Below, piece after piece: positions 7,914-15,777 of a DNA stretch of 33,829 nucleotides. How positions within the stretch are numbered: the stretch's first letter is position 1; each line of letters opens with the position of its first letter. The translations under genes and the position numbers were made by a program. The stretch spans positions 1 to 33,829 of the forward strand of contig JAGYOL010000012.1 of the NCBI GenBank assembly GCA_018399555.1, read 5' to 3'. The stretch is from Kiritimatiellia bacterium. Lineage in GTDB: Bacteria; Verrucomicrobiota; Kiritimatiellia; RFP12; UBA1067. The notes beneath the pieces are model-generated. The model saw only the letters and a list, made by a program, of their open reading frames with translations. It did no database searches and was not told the origin of the DNA.

Positions 7914-10286
7914 TGACTCTCTGTCGGCACTTGAAGGTTGTTTGCGACAGCCTGCGGCAACCGCTTGCGGCATGTTCCATGAATAGTCGATCCGGAAGCG
8001 GTGAATACCGAGTTTAAGAGCCTGTTTGATCAATGCGCTTCTGTCCAGCGGCCTGGCTGCGATGGTAATCCATAAATTTCCTTTCCGCCAAACTCGCAGA
8101 TCTGTCCCCGCCAAGCTTTGCAGCTCTGTGCAGTGCGCCTCCGCTTTACCCTCTGCCAGCGGAGGTGTGGCGGAGATGTAAAGCGGGGTGTGCTGAAATA
8201 TCAGCAGTTCTTGTTCACATAACTTTTCACTGCATGGATGGAGTGTCTGAAGATCAGACTCCGGTGAGGTCACGTGTGAAACAAAATCCATCTCATGAAG
8301 TTGACGGGCCGCTTCGCTGTTGCCGGCATAAAGTGTCCAGTCAGCTGATATGGGTTTGATTCCGCAGTTGCGCAACATACGGTAGCCAGCCAGACCCGGT
8401 GTTTCCCACTGTGTGTAACCGCATTGTGCAAGCTGACGTATATTGTGCTGCAGTGCTGTGCGGCTGTCTGCGCGAATAATAAGCGGCAGGGCTGGCGTCA
8501 CCAACTCTGTCTTGGGCACGGCCCCGCGCAGCAATTCAATTTTTTCCAGCAGCAGTTCAGGTGCGCGTTCATCAATTTCAACGACCAGTCGATCACACTC
8601 TGCGACAAAGTCGGGTAGGGGTAGTAGAGCCGAAATGTGCAGCTTGAGCGTGATTGTGACTTTGGGCGCGATGGATGCGGTTGCCGAAGTATGTGACGCC
8701 TTGAACGATGATGCATACGCTTTAAATCTGCAGTCGAGACGCTGGGCGCGTTCTCTTTCCAATTCGACAACCAGATCACGGCGCGCTTTGTTCAGTAATG
8801 CGGGGGGAGCAAAGAGCCCCTTGTCGTCCAGGAGTCGTACGGAGTCGGCATACCAGCGAGTGCCGCCCAGCCTGGAACAGGCTTTTCGCACAGCAGTTGC
8901 ACTCAGAACGGGATTGTCTGCCGGCTGTAGCTCTGAATTGACACTCACCTCTGCTGCGTCACCGGTTATTACTGAGCAACCCTGCATCAAAAGCCCATCC
9001 TCTTTCAAGGTCACACATATCCGCAGGGGAATGCCGGTGTTCAGGTCAGCGGGACGCGGGCGTTTAAAACGATATTTTTGTTGAACCTCCTGTGATGCGG
9101 AGCAGTAGATCGGGGTGCCGGGTGCTATGAATGGAACGGGTTGTTCCGTGATTAAAATTTCAAGATAGCTGCCAGCCGACACACTCAGTATTTCGTTTTT
9201 TTCTCTGTGTCTGCGCATAGAACGAATTGAAAACCCGAAGGGCCTTGACATATTGCTGATATCGATTTGAATGCCGTCGAATTTTTTTAAAGTCCGTGTT
9301 GTTTTGAAATACAACCACTGATTGTTCGTGTTGTCACTATAGACAGAGAGCACTTTGCCGATGAGAGCTCCTCTGTGACCGATGGTCTTCGAGTCAATCA
9401 CGGCATCGGGTTGCTGAGATGTGGAAAAGGAGTAGAGTGTTGTCCAGGGACGACTGAAAACGGTCTGGATTTCCTCAGTTGCCTCTCGTTCATCCCGGGG
9501 TGTCAGTTTGCCGTCGAGTTTGCGACGATAAGCGGATGTTACGCAGGCAACGTAAAGCGGATTTTTCATGCGTCCTTCAATTTTCAGAGAGTGCACTCCG
9601 GTTGCGGTGAGTTGATCGAGAATGGGCAGCAGGGCCAAATCTTTCATTGAGAAGGGATGGCTGATTGATCTGCTGCTGTCTGAAAAAGGGTGACGGCAGC
9701 AATAGGCGCATTGGCCCCGGTTGCCGCTGCGTCCGGTTGTCATGGCTGAGAACAGACACAATCCGCTGTAGCTGTAACATAGAGCACCGTGGATGAATAT
9801 CTCAATTTCGACGCCACAGTGACTGACTATTGCTTCAATTTCCTGCAGGGTGAGCTCACGTGCTGTCACTACGCGCCGGAAACCCAGGTCGCGCAGTGCC
9901 ATAACGTCATCAATGCTGTGAGCGGCCATCTGTGTGCTGGCATGCATCTCAATTTCAGGAAAATGTCTGCGGATAATACGCGCGGCACCGATGTCTTGCA
10001 CAATCACACCGTCAGGCCGCAACTCCTCAGCCAGTTCAAGCATTTTGAAAAAATCAGGCAGTTCGCTGTCGGTCAGCAATGTGTTGAGTGTGATGTAAAT
10101 CTTTTTGGTCGGAGTAAAAGTTCTGGCGTAGGCTGATAGCAGAGCGAGTTCTTCAAAGGTTGAATTATCTGCTTCGGCTCTGGCAGAAAAACTCTTTAAT
10201 CCGAGATATACGGCATCCGCGCCATATTGAAAAGCGGCAATGGCTGCATCATAAGAGCCAGCAGGTGACAACAATTCCGGTTTCAT
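7896..10286 (-). CDS. U32-family protein (RlhA-like, long form)
   Basis: 796-aa member of the U32 peptidase family. Family members studied in E. coli (RlhA, TrhP, UbiU/UbiV) act in RNA or ubiquinone hydroxylation rather than as proteases. The start is MKPELLSPAGSYDAAIAAF, typical of the family, followed by a TIM-barrel-like domain. The U32 signature EIFIHGALCYSYSGLCLFS covers about residues 162-180, and further Cys at 193 and 196/197 complete the four-Cys set that binds [4Fe-4S] in characterised relatives. The long region after about residue 330 fits the collagenase-like extension of RlhA, but the protein is over 100 residues longer than E. coli RlhA (about 653 aa). A 23S rRNA or tRNA hydroxylation role is inferred only. 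It lies 27 bp after cbiX and converges on ftsZ. Confidence 0.85.
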   Translation of the reverse strand: MKPELLSPAGSYDAAIAAFQYGADAVYLGLKSFSARAEADNSTFEELALLSAYARTFTPTKKIYITLNTLLTDSELPDFFKMLELAEELRPDGVIVQDIGAARIIRRHFPEIEMHASTQMAAHSIDDVMALRDLGFRRVVTARELTLQEIEAIVSHCGVEIEIFIHGALCYSYSGLCLFSAMTTGRSGNRGQCAYCCRHPFSDSSRSISHPFSMKDLALLPILDQLTATGVHSLKIEGRMKNPLYVACVTSAYRRKLDGKLTPRDEREATEEIQTVFSRPWTTLYSFSTSQQPDAVIDSKTIGHRGALIGKVLSVYSDNTNNQWLYFKTTRTLKKFDGIQIDISNMSRPFGFSIRSMRRHREKNEILSVSAGSYLEILITEQPVPFIAPGTPIYCSASQEVQQKYRFKRPRPADLNTGIPLRICVTLKEDGLLMQGCSVITGDAAEVSVNSELQPADNPVLSATAVRKACSRLGGTRWYADSVRLLDDKGLFAPPALLNKARRDLVVELERERAQRLDCRFKAYASSFKASHTSATASIAPKVTITLKLHISALLPLPDFVAECDRLVVEIDERAPELLLEKIELLRGAVPKTELVTPALPLIIRADSRTALQHNIRQLAQCGYTQWETPGLAGYRMLRNCGIKPISADWTLYAGNSEAARQLHEMDFVSHVTSPESDLQTLHPCSEKLCEQELLIFQHTPLYISATPPLAEGKAEAHCTELQSLAGTDLRVWRKGNLWITIAARPLDRSALIKQALKLGIHRFRIDYSWNMPQAVAAGCRKQPSSADRESSLLDI

Positions 10287-10313
10287 AACAGTTTGTTTTG
10301 CAGTAAAGCGCCT

Positions 10314-10682
10314 TCAGCAGTTCTCAATCATTCTGATCAGCAACTCCTTGATCAGCCCGGACTCTCCCAGATGAGCTCCGATTGTAATCGACAGTTGCGG
10401 GTATAATTTTCCGGCTTCTTCGAGTGCCGCCGGTATATCGCGAGTGACATGTCGTCCAGAGTTGAGAAAGTAGGGCAGCACCGTTACGCTGGATGCTCCG
10501 TCCCGGACACAGGCACCCACACCCTCCGTAATTGATGGCTGCGCCATGTCAAGAAAAGCGGCATGTATGATCCCGATACCGTTTTTCCGGGCGGTATCGC
10601 GCAGTTGACCGGCAAGAGCCAGAACTTCATCATTGGATGCCTGTCGGCGGCTGCCGTGTGCCACTAGCAAGATTGCTTTCAT
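10314..10682 (-). CDS. cbiX: Sirohydrochlorin chelatase, short CbiX/SirB type
   Basis: A 122-aa single-domain class II chelatase that would insert Co2+ or Fe2+ into sirohydrochlorin for cobalamin or siroheme synthesis. It opens with [14 protein letters not shown], carrying the first metal-binding His (HGS), and has [16 protein letters not shown] with the second (GRHV). The length matches the small homodimeric CbiX form rather than the two-domain CbiK/CbiX-long form. Cobalt versus iron preference cannot be told from sequence. The gene starts inside the 3' end of the truncated NrfH-like ORF, which supplies an AAGG-type ribosome site. Confidence 0.88.
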   Translation of the reverse strand: MKAILLVAHGSRRQASNDEVLALAGQLRDTARKNGIGIIHAAFLDMAQPSITEGVGACVRDGASSVTVLPYFLNSGRHVTRDIPAALEEAGKLYPQLSITIGAHLGESGLIKELLIRMIENC

Positions 10683-11025
10683 CGCTGCTTACCTTGTTAT
10701 TGTTTTTAATCATAATCGGTTCGTGAAAATTCTGAAAGGTAAATGCCACGGAGTGGTGATAACCGTTCTCGGCCTTGGCAATATATTTGGGAATGAAAGC
10801 GTGCGGCAGATGAGAGTCGACACAGGTTGCGACGGTATGATGGCCGGCTTGCTGCCAGGAGTCATACTGGGGGTTCATAATGTGACAATTTACGCAGGCG
10901 CGGGGATCAGCACTCAGATATGAGAAACCTTCGGCATACTTGAAGGTGTATGCTCCGGTGCCGAGCAAGGCACCCAGCGTGATGGCGGCGGCACAAATCT
11001 GCTTAGCTCCTGTCATTACTCCCAT
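10630..11025 (-). pseudogene. Truncated NrfH/NapC-type cytochrome c remnant
   Basis: The N-terminus matches NrfH, the membrane tetrahaem quinol dehydrogenase of periplasmic nitrite reduction: one membrane span ([17 protein letters not shown]), then [14 protein letters not shown] with haem motif 1. The second motif reads CVDSH (codon TCT where Cys TGT is expected), so it cannot bind haem covalently. Similarity continues through [18 protein letters not shown] and FHEPIMIK and then stops; the last 20 or so residues are unrelated and run into cbiX. Haem motifs 3 and 4 are absent and no nrfA is nearby. The likely history is a deletion that removed the 3' part of nrfH and joined the stub to cbiX. 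A single-haem functional protein is possible but less likely. Two Met starts (11025, 11016) cannot be separated. Confidence 0.7.
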
Positions 11026-11096
11026 TATCGCAAGTGATTAAATAAAATACAAGCGGGTATAGCCGTTTTTTGGCGTGTATGAGCTGATGCTGTAAT

Positions 11097-11125
11097 TTGC
11101 GGACGGCCAAAAAAGATAAGATTAT
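11097..11125 (+). promoter_or_regulatory. Possible rpsA promoter
   Basis: TTGCGG (11097-11102) and GATTAT (11120-11125) are separated by 17 bp, just before the structured rpsA leader. The -35 matches consensus at only three positions and the -10 at four, so this is weak evidence. The same TTGCGG with 17-bp spacing occurs upstream of proB. Confidence 0.3.
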
Positions 11126-11128
11126 AGT

Positions 11129-11294
11129 GGTTTTTAGCAATGAATTTTGCTATTTTAAAACCCTTTAACCCGGAAATTGGGTATTTAGAGGGGGTTCCGC
11201 TCTGTTTGAGTGAACAGAGATTGAAAGGAACTCAGATTATTAACACTGAAAAAACGCCTGTGCAAGGTCAGTCGTCTCATCAATGTAATGAGAC
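11129..11294 (+). promoter_or_regulatory. Structured leader of rpsA
   Basis: The roughly 305-bp gap before rpsA holds no credible gene but four inverted repeats in series: GGTTTT-TAGCAA / TTGCTA-(TTTT)-AAAACC at 11129-11162; ACCC/GGGT at 11168-11182; CTCTGTT/AACAGAG at 11200-11219 (7 bp, 6-nt loop); GTCTCAT/ATGAGAC at 11274-11294 (7 bp, 7-nt loop). An AGGTGGG ribosome site follows at about 11313. In E. coli, S1 represses its own mRNA through a hairpin-rich leader; a similar role is inferred here from position and structure only. Confidence 0.5.
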
Positions 11295-11330
11295 ACATTC
11301 AATCACTTTGTCAGGTGGGAAATCCATAAT

Positions 11331-13076
11331 ATGGCAATTCGCAAACCCCAGGCAGCTAAACCGAAAACAGGCCCCATGTATGAGGCAATGGAAGCTGCCT
11401 TGACCCAGCAGATGCAACAGTTCACGGCAGGGTCGATTATCAAGGGTAAGGTAAGCGGTATCAAAGGCAACGAGGTTCTTGTTGATATCGGCTACAAATC
11501 TGAAGGCATTGTTAATGCGAACGAGTTCGAAGATGTTTCCACCGTGAACGTCGGCGATGTTATCGATGTGTTGCTGGTTGAGCTTGAGAGCGACAACGGC
11601 ATGGTGAATCTGAGCAAGGCCCGCGCGGATGAGAAGTTGCGCTGGGATGCCGTGCTTGAAAAATATACCGAAGGATGCATGGTTACGGGTGTGATTCGTA
11701 ACAGGGTGCGCGGCGGTCTGATTGTTGATGTTGATGGTGTCGATTCCTTCCTGCCGGGTTCACAGATCGATGTGACACCGGTTGGTGATGTCGATGATTT
11801 TATCGGTCAGAGCTTTGAGTTTAAAGTTATTAAGATCAGCAATGAACGTAGAAATATAATTGTTTCACGGCGCGAGCTTATCGAAGAGCGCATGGCTGAC
11901 AAGAAACGTGAGCTGCTGGCTTCAATTGAAAAGGATCAGCAACGTACAGGGCGCGTCAAGAATATCACTGACTTCGGTGCTTTTGTTGATCTCGACGGTT
12001 TGGACGGACTGCTGCACATAACCGATATGAGCTGGGGCCGAATCAAACATCCGAGCGAGATGCTCAAGGTGGGTCAGGAACTCGAAGTCGTGATCCTGGA
12101 TGTTGACATGGAACGCGAACGGGTCTCGCTGGGTCTCAAACAGGCTACACCTAATCCGTGGGAGGATATCGAAGGCAACTTCCCGATCGGTAGCCGTCTG
12201 CGCGGCAAGGTCGTCAATCTTGTGCCGTATGGCGCCTTTGTCGAAATTCAGCCCGGTATCGAGGGTCTGGTGCATGTTTCAGAGTTTTCATGGACAAAAC
12301 GGGTCGCACGTGCCTCGGATGTACTTAACGTCGGTGATGAAGTGGATGTTGTGGTGCTCAGTATCGATGCTGATAATCAGAAGATCGCACTGGGCATACG
12401 TCAGACCGAGGATAATCCCTGGGATACCGTGCAGGATCGTTATCCGGTTGGCAGCCGTATCAGCGGCAAGGTACGTAACTTCACGACTTACGGGGCCTTT
12501 GTCGAATTGGAAGAGGGTATTGACGGCATGATCCACGTCTCCGACATGTCCTGGACCCGCAAGATCAACCATCCTAGTGAGGTTCTTCAGAAGGGGCAGG
12601 AGGTTGATGCGGTAGTGCTTGAGGTCAATCCCGCTGATCAGCGCATCAGTCTGGGGCTGAAACAGGCCAGCGACGATCCCTGGAACACAATCACAGCCCG
12701 CTTCGCAATCGGTCAGGTTGTAAAGGGCAGGGTCTCCAAGATCGCCTCTTTCGGTGCTTTCGTCGAACTGGAAGACGGTGTCGACGGACTTGTACATATC
12801 TCGCAGATTTCGGATCAGCATGTTGAAAAGGTCAAGGATGTTCTCAAGGTCGGCGATGAGGTCGAAGCCCGTATCGTCAAGATCGACAGCGATGAACGCC
12901 GTATCGGGCTGAGCATCAAAGCTGTCAATATGGATGAGACCGAGATCGAAGAGCTCACCCGCGATCTCAGTGTCACGGATCTGAAGCCCGGCGAGAATCT
13001 GGTCGGTCTGGCTGCCGCCTTCGATGACGCCTTCGCACAGAGCGAAAGCGAAGAGTGGCATCCCGGTGATAACTGA
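11331..13076 (+). CDS. rpsA: 30S ribosomal protein S1
   Basis: 581-aa mRNA-binding ribosomal protein with six S1 (OB-fold) domains, the same number as E. coli S1. Domains 1 and 2 (starting near GSIIKGKVSG and GCMVTGVIRN) are the divergent ribosome-docking pair. Domains 3 to 6 are close copies with the repeating pattern GAFVDLDGLDGLLH or GAFVELEDGVDGLVH followed by a GLKQ/GIRQ/SIKA ending. S1 helps unwind and hold mRNA at the 30S subunit during initiation. Start ATG 11331 has AGGTGGG about 11 nt upstream. It is monocistronic: a strong terminator follows 18 bp after the stop. Confidence 0.97.
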   Translation: MAIRKPQAAKPKTGPMYEAMEAALTQQMQQFTAGSIIKGKVSGIKGNEVLVDIGYKSEGIVNANEFEDVSTVNVGDVIDVLLVELESDNGMVNLSKARADEKLRWDAVLEKYTEGCMVTGVIRNRVRGGLIVDVDGVDSFLPGSQIDVTPVGDVDDFIGQSFEFKVIKISNERRNIIVSRRELIEERMADKKRELLASIEKDQQRTGRVKNITDFGAFVDLDGLDGLLHITDMSWGRIKHPSEMLKVGQELEVVILDVDMERERVSLGLKQATPNPWEDIEGNFPIGSRLRGKVVNLVPYGAFVEIQPGIEGLVHVSEFSWTKRVARASDVLNVGDEVDVVVLSIDADNQKIALGIRQTEDNPWDTVQDRYPVGSRISGKVRNFTTYGAFVELEEGIDGMIHVSDMSWTRKINHPSEVLQKGQEVDAVVLEVNPADQRISLGLKQASDDPWNTITARFAIGQVVKGRVSKIASFGAFVELEDGVDGLVHISQISDQHVEKVKDVLKVGDEVEARIVKIDSDERRIGLSIKAVNMDETEIEELTRDLSVTDLKPGENLVGLAAAFDDAFAQSESEEWHPGDN

Positions 13077-13094
13077 TTGACACTTTAGAAAAGA

Positions 13095-13122
13095 GGGCGT
13101 CTGGCGACAGGCGCCCTTTTTT
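13095..13122 (+). terminator. Rho-independent terminator of rpsA
   Basis: GGGCGTCTG pairs with CAGGCGCCC (9 bp, one G-U wobble) around a GCGA tetraloop and is followed by six T. It begins 18 bp after the rpsA stop. Confidence 0.93.
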
Positions 13123-13201
13123 GACAGGGTGAACGGTAGAATTGATGGGCAGCCGCCCTCACGGCAATTAAGTCAGAGAACAGAAGCTGAAAGAAAAATA
13201 A

Positions 13202-14473
13202 ATGGCTAATGTATTGGATACACTTAAAGCTCGTTATCTGTTTGAAGATATGACCTCTCCGGATCTGGCTGCGGCACTGGATCAGAAACTCACCGTATAT
13301 GCCGGATTTGACCCGACTGCCGAGAGCCTGCAGGCCGGTAATTTTGTCACTATCATGGCACTGGCTCATATGCAGCGTCAGGGACACAAGGTGATTGCTC
13401 TGGTCGGTGGAGCAACCGGTCTGATCGGCGACCCTTCGGGCAAATCAAAGGAGCGTAATCTGCTGACAGTCGAGACTGTGCAGCGTAATCTCGAGGGTAT
13501 CCGGGAGAATCTTTCACGCTTTCTTGATTTTAACCCGAATGGCGAAAATCCGGCAGTCATGGTGAATAACTATGATTGGTTTAAGGATATATCCTTCATT
13601 GACATTCTGCGTGATGTGGGACGATACTTCCGCATGACCCAGATGCTTGCCAGAGAGAGTGTCAAAAAACGACTCGACTCTGAGGAAGGTATGAGTTTCA
13701 CCGAGTTTTGCTACCAGATTTTGCAGGGGTATGATTTCTGCCACCTTTATAAGGAGTACGGCTGCCGTTTGCAGATCGGCGGTTCCGATCAGTGGGGCAA
13801 TATCACCGCCGGAACCGATCTTGTACGTAAACTCTGCGGGGAAGAGGTCTTCGGCATGACATTCCCGCTGGTCTGCGACAGCAACGGGAATAAATTCGGC
13901 AAAAGTGAGGGGAATGCCATATATCTCGATGCCCGGAAAACCTCATATTATGAGTTCTATCAGTTTTTCATGCGTACTCTCGATGCCGATGTGATCCGTT
14001 TTCTCAAGATATTCACATTTCTTCCGCAGGAACGTATCGACGAACTCGCTGAATGTGTGGCGTGCGAGCCGGAGAAACGCGAAGCCCAGAGGGTGCTTGC
14101 CGAGGAACTGACCCGTTGTGTGCATGGCGAGGGTGGTTTGAGTGTGGCCCGGAAAGCTACGGAGGTGCTTTTCGGCGGATCAATGGAGGGTCTCGGTGCC
14201 GGAGAGCTCACCCGGATTTTTGCCGATGTGCCCTCCGGCACTCTGGCACGAGATCATGTTGTCGGCAGAGCTGCCTTTGAGGTGATTGCCGCTGCCGGAA
14301 TGATCTCCAGCAAAGGCGAGGCGCGTCGTCTGGTTCAGCAGGGCGGTTTGAGTATCAACAACCACAAGGCCGGGGGGCTGGAGCGTCTGATAACGGCGGA
14401 AGACCTGATAGACGGAACGCTTGTGGTTTTGCGCAGTGGCAAAAAGAAGTACTTTCTGCTGAAAATTATTTAA
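13202..14473 (+). CDS. tyrS: Tyrosine--tRNA ligase
   Basis: Class I aminoacyl-tRNA synthetase charging tRNA-Tyr, 423 aa as usual. The Rossmann catalytic domain has YAGFDPTAESLQAGN (the HIGH-like region reads QAGN), GGATGLIGDPSGKS, and QIGGSDQWGNITAG. The second signature is KFGKS in place of KMSKS, as in many bacterial TyrRS. The C-terminal S4-like RNA-binding domain is seen in MISSKGEARRLVQQGGLSIN. The ribosome site before ATG 13202 is weak. It sits after the rpsA terminator and 53 bp before an iron-sulfur protein gene with no obvious link in function. Confidence 0.96.
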   Translation: MANVLDTLKARYLFEDMTSPDLAAALDQKLTVYAGFDPTAESLQAGNFVTIMALAHMQRQGHKVIALVGGATGLIGDPSGKSKERNLLTVETVQRNLEGIRENLSRFLDFNPNGENPAVMVNNYDWFKDISFIDILRDVGRYFRMTQMLARESVKKRLDSEEGMSFTEFCYQILQGYDFCHLYKEYGCRLQIGGSDQWGNITAGTDLVRKLCGEEVFGMTFPLVCDSNGNKFGKSEGNAIYLDARKTSYYEFYQFFMRTLDADVIRFLKIFTFLPQERIDELAECVACEPEKREAQRVLAEELTRCVHGEGGLSVARKATEVLFGGSMEGLGAGELTRIFADVPSGTLARDHVVGRAAFEVIAAAGMISSKGEARRLVQQGGLSINNHKAGGLERLITAEDLIDGTLVVLRSGKKKYFLLKII

Positions 14474-14526
14474 TCAGCTCATTGCCGGCCATGTGATAAA
14501 ATCGTTGCTGTCCAATAACTGAAACA

Positions 14527-15558
14527 ATGAAAATCAATGGATATACAGTGCAATTTAATGAGGGCGCGACTATTCTGGAGGTTGCGACCGCTGCCGGTAT
14601 TTTTATCCCGACACTCTGTTATAAAAAAGAGTTGCAACCTTCCGGAGGATGCGGTGTGTGTACCGTGGAGGATATCAACACCGGGAACTTGCTGCCAGCC
14701 TGCGCTACGTGCGCTCAGAACGACCAGAACATCAGCACAACATCCGACCGGGTTATCAGGTTGCGTAAATCCGCGCTGGTGCTGCTGCTGAGCGACCATC
14801 CCGCCGATTGCGAAGCACCTTGCCAGATGGCCTGTCCCTCCGGGCTGCCGGTGCAGCGGATGCTCGAGTCGGTGGCTGCCGGTAAATGGGATGACGCGCG
14901 CAGGATTGCTTTGCAATATCCCTTTGTCTGCGGTGATAAGGTTGACGATACACCTTGTGAACGCGTCTGCCGACGCTCAAAGCTCGGCGGTGCCGTGGCG
15001 ATCTGTGCAATCCATCGCTACTTGTGTTCAGAAGAGTATCCGGTGTCATCCGATAAAAAAAGTGACCAAAGAAAATTTCGCCGCACTTCAACCTTCCGGT
15101 CGCGGATGCGGGGGTTGTCAGCCGAAGAGATGCTGTCTCTTGCCGCAGAGAAAGGTGATCGTGCTTTTAAAGGTGGCGCAACCATGGATCAAGACGCAAT
15201 GCGCTATGAAGCACGACGCTGCCTGCAGTGCGGCTGTGAACGGCCAGATAACTGTGAACTCCGCGATCTTTGTGCCGCATTTGATGTAAAACAGCCGCCC
15301 GCTTCCCGTACCAATCGCAGAATATACAGGGAGCGCGGAGCAGGAGGCTTTCGTTTCGATTCATCCAGATGTATTCTGTGCGAACGCTGCGTACGTGCCG
15401 CAGCCCGGTTGAACGTCATTGTGGCACCGGGTATTCAGGGGCGCGGATTTGACTCCCGCATTGCGCCGCCGCTTGCCCGGAGCTGGGATGATATCGATGA
15501 AAAAACTCTCAGAGTATGCGTTCAGGCATGTCCGACCGGTGCAATGGCCATGCGCTGA
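14527..15558 (+). CDS. Orphan multi-iron-sulfur protein (2Fe-2S + GltD-N-like + 4Fe-4S)
   Basis: 343-aa soluble electron-transfer subunit with three cofactor regions. Residues 1-75 are a plant-type [2Fe-2S] domain with Cys31, Cys42, Cys45 and Cys59, as in HoxU/NuoG. Residues about 95-170 resemble the N-terminal Fe-S domain of glutamate synthase small subunit (CEAPCQMACPSGLP, then CERVCRR). The C-terminal part holds CLQCGCERPDNC, CILCERC and a final ACPTGAM, consistent with at least one [4Fe-4S] cluster. No NAD(P)/FAD or catalytic domain is present and no hydrogenase, formate dehydrogenase or nuo partner lies nearby. It is 219 bp upstream of nqrA but separated by a promoter. A role passing electrons between an NAD(P)H- or formate-linked enzyme and another partner is inference; the partner is unknown. 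Confidence 0.75.
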   Translation: MKINGYTVQFNEGATILEVATAAGIFIPTLCYKKELQPSGGCGVCTVEDINTGNLLPACATCAQNDQNISTTSDRVIRLRKSALVLLLSDHPADCEAPCQMACPSGLPVQRMLESVAAGKWDDARRIALQYPFVCGDKVDDTPCERVCRRSKLGGAVAICAIHRYLCSEEYPVSSDKKSDQRKFRRTSTFRSRMRGLSAEEMLSLAAEKGDRAFKGGATMDQDAMRYEARRCLQCGCERPDNCELRDLCAAFDVKQPPASRTNRRIYRERGAGGFRFDSSRCILCERCVRAAARLNVIVAPGIQGRGFDSRIAPPLARSWDDIDEKTLRVCVQACPTGAMAMR

Positions 15559-15664
15559 ACCCCCGGAAGATAACTCCACCTGAGTGGATTGACAAGGTTA
15601 ACGGTATTGACTGTCAGACAAAGACAATGCGATAACCGGTCTGTAAATAAACCAAATGGTGGAC

Positions 15665-15693
15665 ATGACACGTTCAGGAATTTATGGTTTAAT
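15665..15693 (+). promoter_or_regulatory. Sigma70-like promoter of the nqr operon
   Basis: ATGACA (15665-15670) and TTTAAT (15688-15693) each match consensus at five of six bases and are spaced by exactly 17 bp. The predicted start near 15700 gives a leader of about 78 nt before nqrA. This marks nqrA as the first gene of its own transcript. Confidence 0.6.
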
Positions 15694-15777
15694 CACGCTG
15701 ACTATGGCTGAGAAGCTCGCGTAAGTCAACCGGGCGGGCCTTCACTTGATAGAATATTCCATCTGCGGGGCGGTGCG

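Noticed and set aside
8443-9084. 213-aa Ser/Arg-rich plus-strand ORF
   Set aside because: Low-complexity shadow of the U32 gene.
12288-13061. 257-aa minus-strand ORF opposite rpsA
   Set aside because: A shadow of the repeated S1 domains; its internal repetition mirrors the plus-strand gene.
15575-15588. TCCAC/GTGGA stem after the FeS protein gene as a terminator
   Set aside because: Only 5 bp and no T-run.
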